From Lachnospiraceae bacterium (GTDB lineage: Bacteria > Bacillota > Clostridia > Lachnospirales > Lachnospiraceae), in contig JAJQBS010000115.1 in NCBI GenBank assembly GCA_021203145.1, forward strand, positions 15,970 to 78,587: DNA of 62,618 nt, given 5' to 3'. The notes below the pieces were generated by a model. It saw only the letters and a program-made list of their open reading frames with translations. It was not told where the DNA came from and searched no databases. Of the stretch, positions 19,321 to 28,759 are shown piece after piece. Position 1 is the stretch's first letter. Every line of letters begins with the position of its first letter. A program made the translations under genes and the position numbers.

Positions 19321-19374
19321 AGGTACCTCATATTCCTCTGGCTTTTATTTCGCCACTGTCGATATAAGAAAATA

Positions 19375-19462
19375 CGTAACTGTGAAGGTACTGAACAGTT
19401 ACGAAAATTCCATTTTCATACGATCTCCGCAGCAAGTGCGAGAACCTGTCCTGAATCGTTAC
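19375..19462 (+). repeat. Short interspersed repeat, copy R2
   Basis: 88 bp beginning CGTAACTGTGAAGGTACTG, a 29-bp near-palindrome, and ending GTCCTGAATCGTTAC. The inner CGCAGCAAGTGCGAG is shared with R1 and R3. It lies between the AEC fragment and the stop of the nucleotidyltransferase gene. Confidence 0.75.
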
Positions 19463-19494
19463 ACAATTCTAATATTTAATGTCCTTTGTCTGAA

Positions 19495-20256
19495 TCACGA
19501 CAAGTTTATGTTCAACCCATAAGTCTCAGTCAAAATTTTCTTTATATCCGCCTCGTGAATCCCCTTTAATTTCAAATTCTCCAATTCCTCATCCGTTACC
19601 GTCAGCTTCGCACAGAATTCCTCCATGTCATCATGTACCTTCTCCGGCAAATGACATGGTTCCAGAATCAATTCTGATACAATTCTCAAAATATCGTTCC
19701 TGTGTTTTTTTACATCTCTGGAATCCACATGCTCTCCATTTTCCTGCTTTTTGGCCATTTCCAACCACGCTTTTGCTTTAAATGGAACTAACCATGTCGG
19801 CTTTAATATAGAAATCCCTCCAACAACATCCCTTCCCATAAGTAATGCTTCATAGTATTCATCATTTAAAAGAATTGCCGACAAACTGGATACCGAATCA
19901 TCAATATGTATTGGCGTAAGCGTTTCGCCCCCCTGCAATAACCATTCTGATCTGGCAAATAATTCGATCATCAACGGAAATCCCGGTTCCGCCGGCTTTT
20001 CGAATCGATAAAACTGAGGGCTGCCATCACTTTTCGCTTTCCTCATATATTTGCCATCCTGTACAAAACGCCAGAATCTTTGTCCAAATTCCTTCGTTTG
20101 TGCTTCAACAATCAATACAATATCCAAATCTCTCGTGGCGCGAAAACTCACTTCATTCTGCTCAAAGGAAATATCGCAGGCCGCGCCGCCAATCAAAGTA
20201 TACTGTCCGGAGAATTCCTCAAAATACTCGCGAAACACATCCAATCCCTTTACCAT
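19495..20256 (-). CDS. Nucleotidyltransferase, AbiEii-like (putative toxin)
   Basis: 253 residues. The polymerase-beta-type motifs are GGAA (LIGGAACDISF), RATRDLDIV (DxD) and a later acidic strand MIELFAR. A C-terminal helical region (DVKKHRNDILRI) follows, as in AbiEii/AbiGii nucleotidyltransferases. Known relatives transfer nucleotides to tRNA or protein and stop growth. The start overlaps the upstream wHTH gene by 7 nt (ATGGTAA), with GGAGG upstream. Gene order, coupling and autoregulatory-type promoter match a type IV-like toxin-antitoxin or abortive infection pair. The function is inferred. Confidence 0.78.
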   Translation of the reverse strand: MVKGLDVFREYFEEFSGQYTLIGGAACDISFEQNEVSFRATRDLDIVLIVEAQTKEFGQRFWRFVQDGKYMRKAKSDGSPQFYRFEKPAEPGFPLMIELFARSEWLLQGGETLTPIHIDDSVSSLSAILLNDEYYEALLMGRDVVGGISILKPTWLVPFKAKAWLEMAKKQENGEHVDSRDVKKHRNDILRIVSELILEPCHLPEKVHDDMEEFCAKLTVTDEELENLKLKGIHEADIKKILTETYGLNINLS

Positions 20257-21197
20257 ACATATTCCTCCAGCATTTCATCGATAGCCTTGCCCACGCGAGG
20301 GTCTTCCCGCTCCTCATCCATCAGCAGACACAACGTAAGCGGATCTACTGACCCACCTCCCCTATAGTTGATCACATACCCCAGTTCCTGTACCACACAC
20401 CCTGGAAATTCTTCCATTGGTATTTTTTGTTTTTCTCTTATTCCCGAGTCAGCCAGCTGGGATTTCAAAATCGCATAAGTTTTATAGGAATTATCAGCGA
20501 TCATAGAATACTCTCCCAGTGCAGTCATCCCACTATAAGGTAATTCAAATGAAATATCTTCTTCCAGCCTGAAGCTTTGAATCAGAGGCTGTCTCATAAA
20601 CGGCTGCAGTGTTTTCCATTGCGCCTTTTTTTCTCCATTCATCGTCAACAGTCTTGTTCTGCCTTTTTTTCGAAGAAACGGTACTTCAAGGGCTTCGATT
20701 TCGTCAAAGCACCGCGTAACTGACATTTTAGAAACCTGCAGTACTTTTGCTGCCATAGTTACCGTCATATCCCGCCACTGTTCATAAAGTGCAGTTAATA
20801 ACAGCTTTTGTGTAAGAAAAGAAAATCTGCCGCAAGTATTTATCTGTCTGGTGTCATTTTGCTTCAGCAGCATGCCCAAAAAAGGCATGTAGATCTGATG
20901 ATCCTCCCATATAAAAGGAATGCCTTCTTCGATCATTTTCTCCCGCGGATAGGACTTCATATTTTTCATATAAAGCACACAATGTCGTCCTGCTATTTGT
21001 TCCATTTTTCGATGCTGTTTTCTTATCTCAGAAAGTCCGATTTCATCCTGCGGTTCCATCAGGACACAATGGTATCCATTTATATCCATGTCATAAAATT
21101 GATATCTCCCACGAAAGATCAGCGGCAATTTTTCCGTGTCAGTATACGGTGCAATGGCGATTGGCTGATGCAATATCTTTTCAATTTTTTGCTCCAT
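20250..21197 (-). CDS. Winged-helix regulator, putative antitoxin of the nucleotidyltransferase
   Basis: 315 residues. A central winged helix at about residues 120-200 (MAAKVLQVSKMSVTRCFDEIEALEV...RTRLLTM) is flanked by an N-terminal domain of unknown fold and a C-terminal domain (ALGEYSMIADNSYKTYAI). AbiEi antitoxins carry the wHTH at the N-terminus, so this is a different arrangement. GAGGTG lies 6 nt before the ATG at 21195-21197; an ATG at 21233 lies inside the promoter and is unlikely. First gene of the pair. Confidence 0.72.
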   Translation of the reverse strand: MEQKIEKILHQPIAIAPYTDTEKLPLIFRGRYQFYDMDINGYHCVLMEPQDEIGLSEIRKQHRKMEQIAGRHCVLYMKNMKSYPREKMIEEGIPFIWEDHQIYMPFLGMLLKQNDTRQINTCGRFSFLTQKLLLTALYEQWRDMTVTMAAKVLQVSKMSVTRCFDEIEALEVPFLRKKGRTRLLTMNGEKKAQWKTLQPFMRQPLIQSFRLEEDISFELPYSGMTALGEYSMIADNSYKTYAILKSQLADSGIREKQKIPMEEFPGCVVQELGYVINYRGGGSVDPLTLCLLMDEEREDPRVGKAIDEMLEEYVW

Positions 21198-21221
21198 AAT
21201 GTCACCTCGAAACTTTTTTGC

Positions 21222-21250
21222 ATTGTAACTCATTTTAGGTTACAAGTCAA
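21222..21250 (-). promoter_or_regulatory. Promoter with embedded palindromic operator
   Basis: On the minus strand TTGACT (21250-21245), 17-nt spacer, TACAAT (21227-21222). The perfect inverted repeat TTGTAAC-N9-GTTACAA (21223-21245) fills the spacer and touches both hexamers. A repressor bound there would block polymerase. The wHTH gene 25 nt downstream is the natural candidate. Confidence 0.75.
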
Positions 21251-21307
21251 ATTCTTTTCAAAACGGTGATCATATTACAGAGCTGCAGCATTTCCTTACC
21301 TCTGGTT

Positions 21308-23809
21308 CTACAGCACTACCCCCGTTTCCAGCACATCTCTGGAGTTTCCGCCCACATACACCCGGAATTCTCCCGGCTCTACCACATAATCCAGCGCTGC
21401 ATTGTAGAAGCCCAGCTTCCCAAATGGGATCTCAAATTCTAGCCGCTTTTCTTCGCCGGGCGCCAGCTGAATTTTCCGATAAGCCTTCAGCTCTTTCAAT
21501 GGACGCACGCGTGAACCGACGACATCGCGCACGTAGCACTGCACAATTTCCTCTCCTGCACGGTCGCCGGTATTTTTTACGGTGACTGCCACGCGGAGGC
21601 ACTCGTTCTCTTCAATATCAGCTTCGCACACGGCGGTTTTTGATGTTTTTTCAACTGTCAGGTTTTCATATGCAAACGTCGTATAGCTCAGGCCGTAGCC
21701 GAAGGGATACACCGGCTCCAGCGGCGTATCAAGGTATTTGGATGTAAACTTTGATTTTCCGCCCGGCCGACCGGTATTGGTATGTGCGTAATACATCGGA
21801 CACTGTCCGCTCGCATAGGGGAAGGTGGTCGTGAGCTTGCCGGAGGGATTCACGTCTCCGAACAGCACATCCAGGATCGCCGGTCCGGCCTCCACGCCAG
21901 GATGCCATGCCTCCAGGATAGCATCGACGCTTTCGGCCAGCTGCGGGATCGCCAGCGGGCGTCCGTTAAAGAGTACTACGACGACAGGCTTGCTCTGGGC
22001 TTTTCCCACCTCAAGCAATGTTTCCACAAGCTGGATATCGCTGTCCTTCAGGGTAATGGAAGCACGGCTTGCGGCCTCGCCGCTCTCCTCCTTATTTTCA
22101 CCGATCGCGGCAATGAGGATGTCGGATTGCTCTGCTATTTCTGCGATTTTTTTCTTTTTGTCTGGTTTTTCGATATTGTCAGCTGCCTGAGCGGATGCAT
22201 CTTTCAGCGCAGGAGCCTCTGATGGCAGATCTGACGCGGATTCTTCTGATGACAGTCCCGACTGATGTTCCTCTGTAGCCTGTCCGGAAACGCCGTTGTT
22301 CTCAGCTGCTGTTGCCGTCATTTCTGGTTCCGTTTTGGCACAATCCGTCCCGGCACAATCTTCCGGATCCAGATACTGATAATTGACGCCGCGCATTTTG
22401 CATGCGTCAATGATGCTCCGACAATCGTCCGGGTGCGCTCCGATCGCCCACGCGCCGGTCATCTCCCCGGCGTCAGCCGCAAGATGGCCGAAAATTCCGA
22501 GCTTTGTACCCGGAGCCAGCGGGAGTACCCGTTTATTTCCCGATTCCTGCGTCTGAGAATCCGCACAGGCCGTCTCCTTTTCTGCGCTTTGCTCCGGCAT
22601 ACCGGAACACAGTTTTTCATTCTTCAACAGCACCATAGACTTCACCGCCGCTTCCCGCGCCAGCTTTCTCGCCTCTTCGGTGAGCATCGCCCCGGCTTCC
22701 CGCTCTTCACTGGTGCGGTAGGGATGGTCAAACAGCCCCAGTTCAAATTTCACGCGCAGAATATTTGCCACCGACTCATCCAGCACGGACTCGTCCAGAT
22801 CCCCGTTCTCGATCAGATCCTGCACATACGCGATATAGGAATTGGACGTCATGTCCATGTCCACACCGGCGCGCAGACACTGTCTGGCCGCGTCGCGCTG
22901 ATCCGCCGCGATTCCGTGATTTACGCACTCGGCAATCGCGTTGGCGTCGCTAATCGTCATGCCGTCAAACCCCCATTCTTCACGCAGGATATAGCGCAGC
23001 AGCCATTTATTTGCCGAGCACGGTACACCATTGATATCATTAAATGCGGGCATAACCGCACGCGCCCCGGCGTCAATGCATGCCTTATAGGAAGGAAGAT
23101 ACTCATCCCACAGCTTCTGCAGGGACATATCGACCCGATTGTAATCTCTCCCGGCCTCACCTGCGCCATAGGCCGCGAAGTGCTTCACGCAGGCCGCCAT
23201 CGCGTCCTCCTTCGTCAGATCATCTCCCTGGAAGCCGCGCACCTTGGCCGCGCCATAGTCGCCGTTCAGCAGGACATCCTCGCCCGCGCCCTCGCTGACG
23301 CGCCCCCAGCGGGCGTCCTTCGCCACATCCACCATCGGAGCGAAGGTCATATGCACGCCTGCGGCGGTCACTTCCTGCGCCGCCAGACGGCCGGTCCGCT
23401 CCCAGAGATCCGGCTCCCACGCGCAGCTCTCCGCCAGCGGAATCGGTGTCACCGTGTGAAATCCGTGAATCACATCATAACCATAAATGAGCGGAATCCC
23501 CAGCCTCGTCTCCTCCACAGCAATTTTCTGCAGACGGTTCGCGGTAGCCGCGTCGCCGATCCCATTAAAAGAACCGATACGCCCCGCCCGGATGTCATCC
23601 TCATGAAAATCCTGCTTCGCGCCGCCCATCAGACGGTCAAACTCTTCCTTCGAAATCCTGCCGTCGAACATCATATCCAGCAGCTCTTCAAAGCTCACCT
23701 CAAACGCGCCCACCAGCGACGGGCCGCACTGCTGCAGCTGCCCTACCTTCTCCTCCAGGGTCATTTTCGCGAGGAGATCCTGAATCTGCGCTTCATACTT
23801 TTTTCCCAT
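21308..23809 (-). CDS. Glycoside hydrolase family 3 beta-glucosidase (BglX-like)
   Basis: 833 residues, no signal peptide. The GH3 barrel (IYGYDVIHGFHTVTPIP, VKHFAAYGAGEAGRDYN) has nucleophile Asp in GMTISDANA near residue 286. The alpha/beta sandwich and the C-terminal fibronectin-like domain (VKNTGDRAGEEIVQCYV...RPLKELKAY) complete a beta-glucosidase/xylosidase layout. Two low-complexity inserts, about residues 396-428 and 478-553, interrupt the sandwich. AAGGAC lies upstream of the ATG. It is transcribed away from the esterase with 200 bp between. Confidence 0.9.
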   Translation of the reverse strand: MGKKYEAQIQDLLAKMTLEEKVGQLQQCGPSLVGAFEVSFEELLDMMFDGRISKEEFDRLMGGAKQDFHEDDIRAGRIGSFNGIGDAATANRLQKIAVEETRLGIPLIYGYDVIHGFHTVTPIPLAESCAWEPDLWERTGRLAAQEVTAAGVHMTFAPMVDVAKDARWGRVSEGAGEDVLLNGDYGAAKVRGFQGDDLTKEDAMAACVKHFAAYGAGEAGRDYNRVDMSLQKLWDEYLPSYKACIDAGARAVMPAFNDINGVPCSANKWLLRYILREEWGFDGMTISDANAIAECVNHGIAADQRDAARQCLRAGVDMDMTSNSYIAYVQDLIENGDLDESVLDESVANILRVKFELGLFDHPYRTSEEREAGAMLTEEARKLAREAAVKSMVLLKNEKLCSGMPEQSAEKETACADSQTQESGNKRVLPLAPGTKLGIFGHLAADAGEMTGAWAIGAHPDDCRSIIDACKMRGVNYQYLDPEDCAGTDCAKTEPEMTATAAENNGVSGQATEEHQSGLSSEESASDLPSEAPALKDASAQAADNIEKPDKKKKIAEIAEQSDILIAAIGENKEESGEAASRASITLKDSDIQLVETLLEVGKAQSKPVVVVLFNGRPLAIPQLAESVDAILEAWHPGVEAGPAILDVLFGDVNPSGKLTTTFPYASGQCPMYYAHTNTGRPGGKSKFTSKYLDTPLEPVYPFGYGLSYTTFAYENLTVEKTSKTAVCEADIEENECLRVAVTVKNTGDRAGEEIVQCYVRDVVGSRVRPLKELKAYRKIQLAPGEEKRLEFEIPFGKLGFYNAALDYVVEPGEFRVYVGGNSRDVLETGVVL

Positions 23810-23919
23810 GTTTTTTTCGTCCTTTCTTAAATCCTGGCTGGACTTTACTGTTTTCCATCAGGGTACAATATCCAATATCCCATTATCAGAACAGAAGTCC
23901 CATATTATACAAGATGCTT

Positions 23920-24057
23920 CGTAACTATTCAGGACAGTCCCTCGCACTCGCTGCGAGGGACGTAAGAAAACGTATATTTAGCAGGGAAAAGCCCCATCGC
24001 GAAGCGATTTTAAATGGGCTTTTCTCCTCGTAACTGTGAAGGTACTGAACAGTTACG
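23920..24057 (-). repeat. Short interspersed repeat, copy R3 (longest)
   Basis: 138 bp bounded by CGTAACT and AGTTACG. On the minus strand it begins with the same 29-bp near-palindrome as R2 (opposite orientation) and ends GTCCTGAATAGTTACG. It contains hairpins CCCTCGCA-N5-TGCGAGGG and an AAAGCCC/GGGCTTTT pair. The esterase frame runs 48 nt into it and stops there. Confidence 0.8.
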
Positions 24058-24993
24058 ATGCCTTTTGATAAACTCCATTGACTCTGCTGATTTCTGCGGA
24101 ATTGTTCCATCCTTTATGCCGGAAAGCACTGCCTCGCCCAAAAATTCCAGCTCCTCGCCGCGGACGCCAAAGCCGGCCTCAAAGAATCCGTGCGGCATCC
24201 CTTCCATGCAGGTCATGTACACCGGAACTCCCGCAGCCGCAAGCAGCTCGCCGTATTTCTGTCCCTCCGCGCGCAGGCAGTCATTTTCCGACAGCACGAT
24301 CACGGTATTGGGCATCCCCCGCAATTCCTCTGTCGTCGCAAATACAGGCGAGACGAGCGGCAGCCTGGCCTCCTCTTCTGTGCGGTGGAATTCATTAAAT
24401 ACATACATGATCGGTCCGCTCAGGCTCCCCTCACCTTTTTCCATCGGGTCGGTCGCCGCATCTACAAATGGATACAGAAGAATCTCATTTTCGAAAAACA
24501 GGTTGCCCTTCTGTTTCGCGTACAGCGCCGTTCTGGTCGCAAGGGAAGCACCCGCACTGCAGCCAAACACGGAAATGTGTTCCGGATCAAAGCCAAATTC
24601 CTCCGCATGTTCTTTCAGATAAACGGACGCGTCATATCCGTCGTCCAGAACATCCCGCCACATGTGATCCGGGGACTTCCGATATCCGATTGACGCGACA
24701 TTCACGCCCAGCTGACTGCCGAGAGCCTGCCACATGTAGTCGTTCATCGCGCAGCCGCCAAAGAGAAAGCCGCCGCCGTAAAACCCGATCAGCAGAGGGG
24801 CTTTTTTCTCCGGGTCAGTTCCTTTTTCCCTGTTTACCGGATAATACACCATGTCCAGCGTGCGCCCCTCCAGTGGAAGGGTGCGCCGGATTCCGTCAAT
24901 CTCCATCATCTGGTTCGCCAGGTTCATCTTCTGGACTTCCTGTGCCAGCTCCTTTTTCATTTTGTCTACGAGTGCTCTCATTTCCTGATCCAT
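24010..24993 (-). CDS. Alpha/beta-hydrolase esterase, HSL-like
   Basis: 327 residues. Oxyanion motif GFYGGGF (variant of HGGG), nucleophile elbow GCSAG, Asp in LSENDCL and His in GMPHGFF complete the triad of hormone-sensitive-lipase-type esterases. It probably deacylates carbohydrates or short esters, consistent with glycosidase neighbours. AAGGGG precedes the ATG. The last 15 residues, after FIKRH, are encoded by repeat R3, so the native C-terminus was replaced; the core fold should be unaffected. Confidence 0.85.
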   Translation of the reverse strand: MDQEMRALVDKMKKELAQEVQKMNLANQMMEIDGIRRTLPLEGRTLDMVYYPVNREKGTDPEKKAPLLIGFYGGGFLFGGCAMNDYMWQALGSQLGVNVASIGYRKSPDHMWRDVLDDGYDASVYLKEHAEEFGFDPEHISVFGCSAGASLATRTALYAKQKGNLFFENEILLYPFVDAATDPMEKGEGSLSGPIMYVFNEFHRTEEEARLPLVSPVFATTEELRGMPNTVIVLSENDCLRAEGQKYGELLAAAGVPVYMTCMEGMPHGFFEAGFGVRGEELEFLGEAVLSGIKDGTIPQKSAESMEFIKRHRNCSVPSQLRGEKPI

Positions 24994-25017
24994 AAATGAT
25001 TTCCCCTTTCTCCAGGC

Positions 25018-25290
25018 CTATTTGTCACCATAATGTCCTTTGCAATGTGCAATATAAAGGCGTCCATTTTCCATATGATATACCAGGCGGTCCTGATCAT
25101 TAATTCGTCGGCTGAATTCTCCCTGCAGGCTGCCAGAAAGAGGCTCTGGCTTTCCAATCCCTTCCATGCATCCGTTTCGCTCAATATCTTTAATAAGTTT
25201 ATTTATACGAGCCAGGGTTTTCTTATCCTGCCTCTGCCAGTATAAGTAATCTTCCCACGCATCATCAGACCAGACCTTTTCACTCATCAT
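25018..25290 (-). CDS. YoeB-family toxin (mRNA interferase)
   Basis: 90 residues. KVWSDDAWEDYLYWQRQDKKTLARI, IGKPEPLSGSLQGEFSRRI, LVYHM and the C-terminal CKGHYGDK match Txe/YoeB toxins throughout, including the Glu, Arg and His used in ribosome-dependent mRNA cleavage and the terminal HY. It overlaps the antitoxin by 11 nt. Full length and apparently functional. Confidence 0.92.
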   Translation of the reverse strand: MMSEKVWSDDAWEDYLYWQRQDKKTLARINKLIKDIERNGCMEGIGKPEPLSGSLQGEFSRRINDQDRLVYHMENGRLYIAHCKGHYGDK

Positions 25291-25549
25291 CCACCTCTAT
25301 CAGTTCATGTACATGCCCCTGCCCTGCCCGAAGCTCTCTGACAGACTTTTCTACATATGCAAGATTCTCTTCTGAATAAAATAAATCCGTATTGTATGCT
25401 ATCTCGAACGGTATTCTGTTTTCCCGGAGGACAGCCTTTACAAAAATATTTATTGCCGAAGAGGTGGTGAGTCCGACATTGGAACAAAATGTGTCAAACC
25501 TGATCTTATCTTTTTCGTCTACTCTTGCGGTCAAAGTTGCCTGTGCCAT
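25280..25549 (-). CDS. RelB/DinJ-family antitoxin paired with YoeB
   Basis: 89 residues with a ribbon-helix-helix start (ATLTARVDEKDKIRFDTFCSN) typical of RelB/DinJ. An ATG at 25555 is also in frame, but AGGAGAGG is better placed (9 nt) for the ATG at 25549. YoeB usually pairs with YefM/Phd-type antitoxins, so the RelB partner is a mixed pairing also known elsewhere. Confidence 0.88.
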   Translation of the reverse strand: MAQATLTARVDEKDKIRFDTFCSNVGLTTSSAINIFVKAVLRENRIPFEIAYNTDLFYSEENLAYVEKSVRELRAGQGHVHELIEVDDE

Positions 25550-25584
25550 AAACATCCTCTCCTTTTTGTGTTCGAATTGTCATT

Positions 25585-25613
25585 AATATATCACTATTGT
25601 GTGCTGATTGCAA
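25585..25613 (-). promoter_or_regulatory. Promoter of the RelB/YoeB operon
   Basis: On the minus strand TTGCAA (25613-25608), 17-nt spacer, TATATT (25590-25585), about 35 nt before the antitoxin start. Confidence 0.7.
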
Positions 25614-25716
25614 TATAATTTATCCAAACAAAATCCACCTCTGCGGAATCCCCTCGCTGCCGCATGACGTTGCTGCCATGAAGCTGCAGGTCATACTTCT
25701 GCATTTAGCACCGACT

Positions 25717-25746
25717 AAAGCCGGAGCAGCAAAACTCCGGCTTTTT
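25717..25746 (-). terminator. Bidirectional terminator downstream of the broken GH78 gene
   Basis: A 10-bp stem AAAGCCGGAG / CTCCGGCTTT with an 8-nt loop. The T-run is on the plus strand (CTTTTTG) and a shorter TTTAG on the minus strand, 17 nt past the GH78 stop. Confidence 0.75.
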
Positions 25747-25762
25747 GACTGAAGATTTTTTC

Positions 25763-28759
25763 TCAATACTTCCATGTCCCTGCCTTCAGCACGGCCGTCC
25801 GTCCATCGGGCAGTTTCAGTTCTGCTTCGGCGTTAAACGGCACGGTGAATGTGTAGGTCACATTTCCGTTTTCATCATAGCTCCAACTGCTCTCATAAAG
25901 CCCCATCGGAGTCTCCAGTTTTCCATTCGCGAAGTGCAGTCTCTGATCCGGATGCGGCTCCAATACAGCGCGCCGGAATCCCGGCTCTGCCGGGCGAATG
26001 CCGCACACATATCCGTACATCCACGCTTCTATGCTTCCGTAGCTGTAATGGTTCAGGCTGTTCATGCCCTCCGCGCTGATGGTGCCATCCGGTGCCACGG
26101 AGTCCCAGCGCTCCCAGATCGTCGTCGCTCCCAGATTGACGCTGTAGAGCCAGCTCGGGAAGTCTTCATTTAACAGAAGGGTCACCGCCGTGTCATTGTG
26201 TCCGCTCGCAGTGAGAGCAGGGCAAAGCATCGTCGTCCCGACAAAGCCGGTGTTGAGGTGATCGTTGTTTGCCTTCACACGCGACTCCAGGGCGTCGCCT
26301 TCCTGCTGCATGAAGCTGCGTACGGAATGCCCGTCTGCACATGCCGGCATGCCGTCTGCGCCCGCTTTGGCTGTGCAGCCCTGCGTGTCCGTTGACATTT
26401 GCTCACCTGCGCATCCATGCACATCTGTTGGCTCCGGGGCATCCGTCAGCCCGAAGCAAATCGCAATCGCAGATCCGGTCTGGGTCTTGCACACACAGAG
26501 GCCATCTTCATCAAAATATTTCTCACGGATCGCCTGTTTGATCGCGTCCGCCAGCTCCCGGTATTCTTTTGCCTCTTCGTAGCCGAGAATCTCGGCGGAC
26601 TGCGCCACGATATCCGCGCAACGGTAGTAGTACGCGCTGGCGATATAGAGCGGGTCTGTCGCCCCAAACGGCCCGGGCTGGTCATTGTCCAGCGCCAGCC
26701 AGTCCGCAAAGTGGAAGCCGTCCTTCACCAGATGCCTCTCTTTTCCGTCTCCTTCCAGATCGCTGATGGCCTCTTCCCGTTTTCTCTGGCAGTCCACCCA
26801 GGCCTTCATGCCGGGGTAAGTCTCCGCCAGCAGGGTTTTGCTTCCGTAATGCTGATAGACATTCCAGGGAATAATGACGCCGGCATCCGCCCACGGGCAG
26901 GAGCCATGCCCGGCCACCATCCCCCGCTTCAGGCGCGGCACCACGTTCGGCACGGAGCCGCCCAGGATGCTCTGCTCCGCGCGCATATCCCAGAGATATT
27001 TGCGGTAAAAGGCCGGCATATACATATTGTAGCAGGCGGTCTCTGAGAAGACCTGCGCGTCCCCGGTCCAGCCAAGACGCTCGTCGCGCTGCGGGCAGTC
27101 CGTCGGCACGTCCAGAAAATTATCCTTCTGCCCTCAGAGCGCATTGGAAAAGAGCTGGTTGACCTTCGCATTCCCCGTCTCGATCTGACCGATCTGGTCA
27201 AAATCACTGCGCAGGTGCCATGCGGTGAACTGGTCTGCCCTCACCTGAATTTCACAATTCACCTTCATATACCGGAACCCATAAAACGTAAAGTGCGGCC
27301 TCGCCAGTGCCCTCTTTCCATTTGAAATATAAGTAAACTCCGCCTTCGCGGTCCTTAAGTTATCACGGTAAAAGCAGTCGTTCTGCAGAATCTCGCCTGC
27401 GGAGAGCGTGATCTTCGTCCCCTCCGGAAAATCACAGTCGATCTCCACCCAGCCGGTAATCTCCTGCCCAAAGTCCAGCACTGTCTCGCCCTTCGGTGTG
27501 TGGATCAATTCCTTTACCGCGAAGGATTCCTTCTTGACAATCGGAAGGCCGTAACGATCAACTAAAGAACCACATGGGACGATCTCACCGTGCTGCGGGT
27601 CTGTCGGGGAGGCAAACTCAACCGAGCCAATCGCAAATACATCTGCCTGACCCGAGCCTGCCGCATCAATGGCCTGAGAATCTGTTGTCTGAGACTGAGA
27701 ATCCGCTGCCTGAGACTGAGAATCCGCTGCCTGGCATTGTGCCGTCTGGAAAGCCTCTGCCTGGCATTCCATCGTCTGAGAATCCATCGCCTCAGAATTC
27801 GCCACCTGACCTTTCGCCGAAGCCGACCAGTATTCTCGTCTGGCATCATACACTTCCCCATCATAGATATTATTAAAGATCACTGGTGAAATCCGGCCCT
27901 CCCAGGTATCATCCGTCCGAACCGCCAGTGTTTCGCCATCCTGACTTTTTACATACAGCTCCGCAATCGCGTACAGGCGGTCTCCATAGATATCCGTAAA
28001 ACCCCCGTCAAAGCCGAGGCGTCCCTTAAACCAGCCTTCTCCGAGCCAGATACAGATCTCGTTTTCTCCCGGCTTCAGGTATGAAGCTACATCATAGGTC
28101 TGCGCCTGCAAATGAAAATCATAAGAATGATAGCCCGGCGCCAGATATTCCTCTCCCACCTTCTGACCATTGATCCAGCACTCATAAACACCAAGGCCGC
28201 AGATGTAAAGCTTTGCACCGCACGACGCATTTTCATTTTCTGATACTTTCCATGATTCTTCTATATAAAACTTTTTTGCGAGAATTGCAGAAATCTGATT
28301 TACATCATCCAGATCCTGCCTGGAAGCATCTACAGTCTGTCCGGAAGCATCCTCTTTCTGTGCATCGGACGAATCTGCTTCTGTCAGGTCAGCAGATTTT
28401 CCTTCCTTCTTCGGAGAAATCCACTGCCCGACCCACGGCTCGTCCACCTTTCCGGTCTCAAAACGCCCGACAGCAGACGCCGACTCGCCGCTCTCGGCCA
28501 TCACCGTCACCTGCCAGAAATATCCCGTGCGAGGCTTTAATGAAAGAGAAACCTGATAATCCAGGCTGTCCGCTTCCGCATCCTCTCCGCTGTCAAAAAG
28601 AAGCTCTGCTTCGTCAAAGAGGGGAGCCTCCGCTATACGGATCCGCGCCCATTTCTGCCTGCTTTCGCATTCTGTCACGACCCACGAAAAGCTCAGCGGA
28701 TTAATCGCATACCCAAGCGGATTTTCAATATGGTTCACTCTCAGTTTTTTTACTTTCAT
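25763..28759 (-). pseudogene. Alpha-L-rhamnosidase GH78, interrupted by one in-frame TGA
   Basis: The minus-strand frame reads continuously from ATG 28759 to 25763 except for a TGA at 27134-27136. The 541 codons before and 448 after it form one GH78 enzyme. The stop falls at NAL-stop-GQKDNF, where the homolog at 7010-10012 has NTVWGLKSNF, so TGG (Trp) changed to TGA. The active-site stretch VPTDCPQRDERLGWTGD lies directly after the stop. Three low-complexity inserts (about residues 116-153, 310-370, 770-813) set it apart. GGAG lies before the ATG. Probably a recent nonsense mutation; read-through is possible. Confidence 0.88.
27673..27730 (-). repeat. 21-bp tandem repeat coding for a low-complexity insert
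   Basis: Two exact copies of CTGAGACTGAGAATCCGCTG+C (27689-27709 and 27710-27730, plus strand) with a degenerate third copy before them. They encode AADSQSQ units in the GH78 frame, a direct sign of replication slippage. Confidence 0.85.

Noticed and set aside
21223..21245. The TTGTAAC...GTTACAA operator as another copy of the interspersed repeat
   Set aside because: Only the GTAAC/GTTAC ends agree; the spacing, the flanks and the repeat core are absent, and the fit to the promoter explains it better.
17241..23830. Long open frames antisense to the symporter (17241-18695) and GH3 (22265-23830)
   Set aside because: They lack RBS and recognisable domains and mirror the codon pattern of the real genes; similar antisense frames lie opposite GH2 and GH78.
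27134..27136. TGA read as Trp or selenocysteine
   Set aside because: Other genes here use TGA as a normal stop, no recoding element is seen, and selenocysteine would not replace this Trp.
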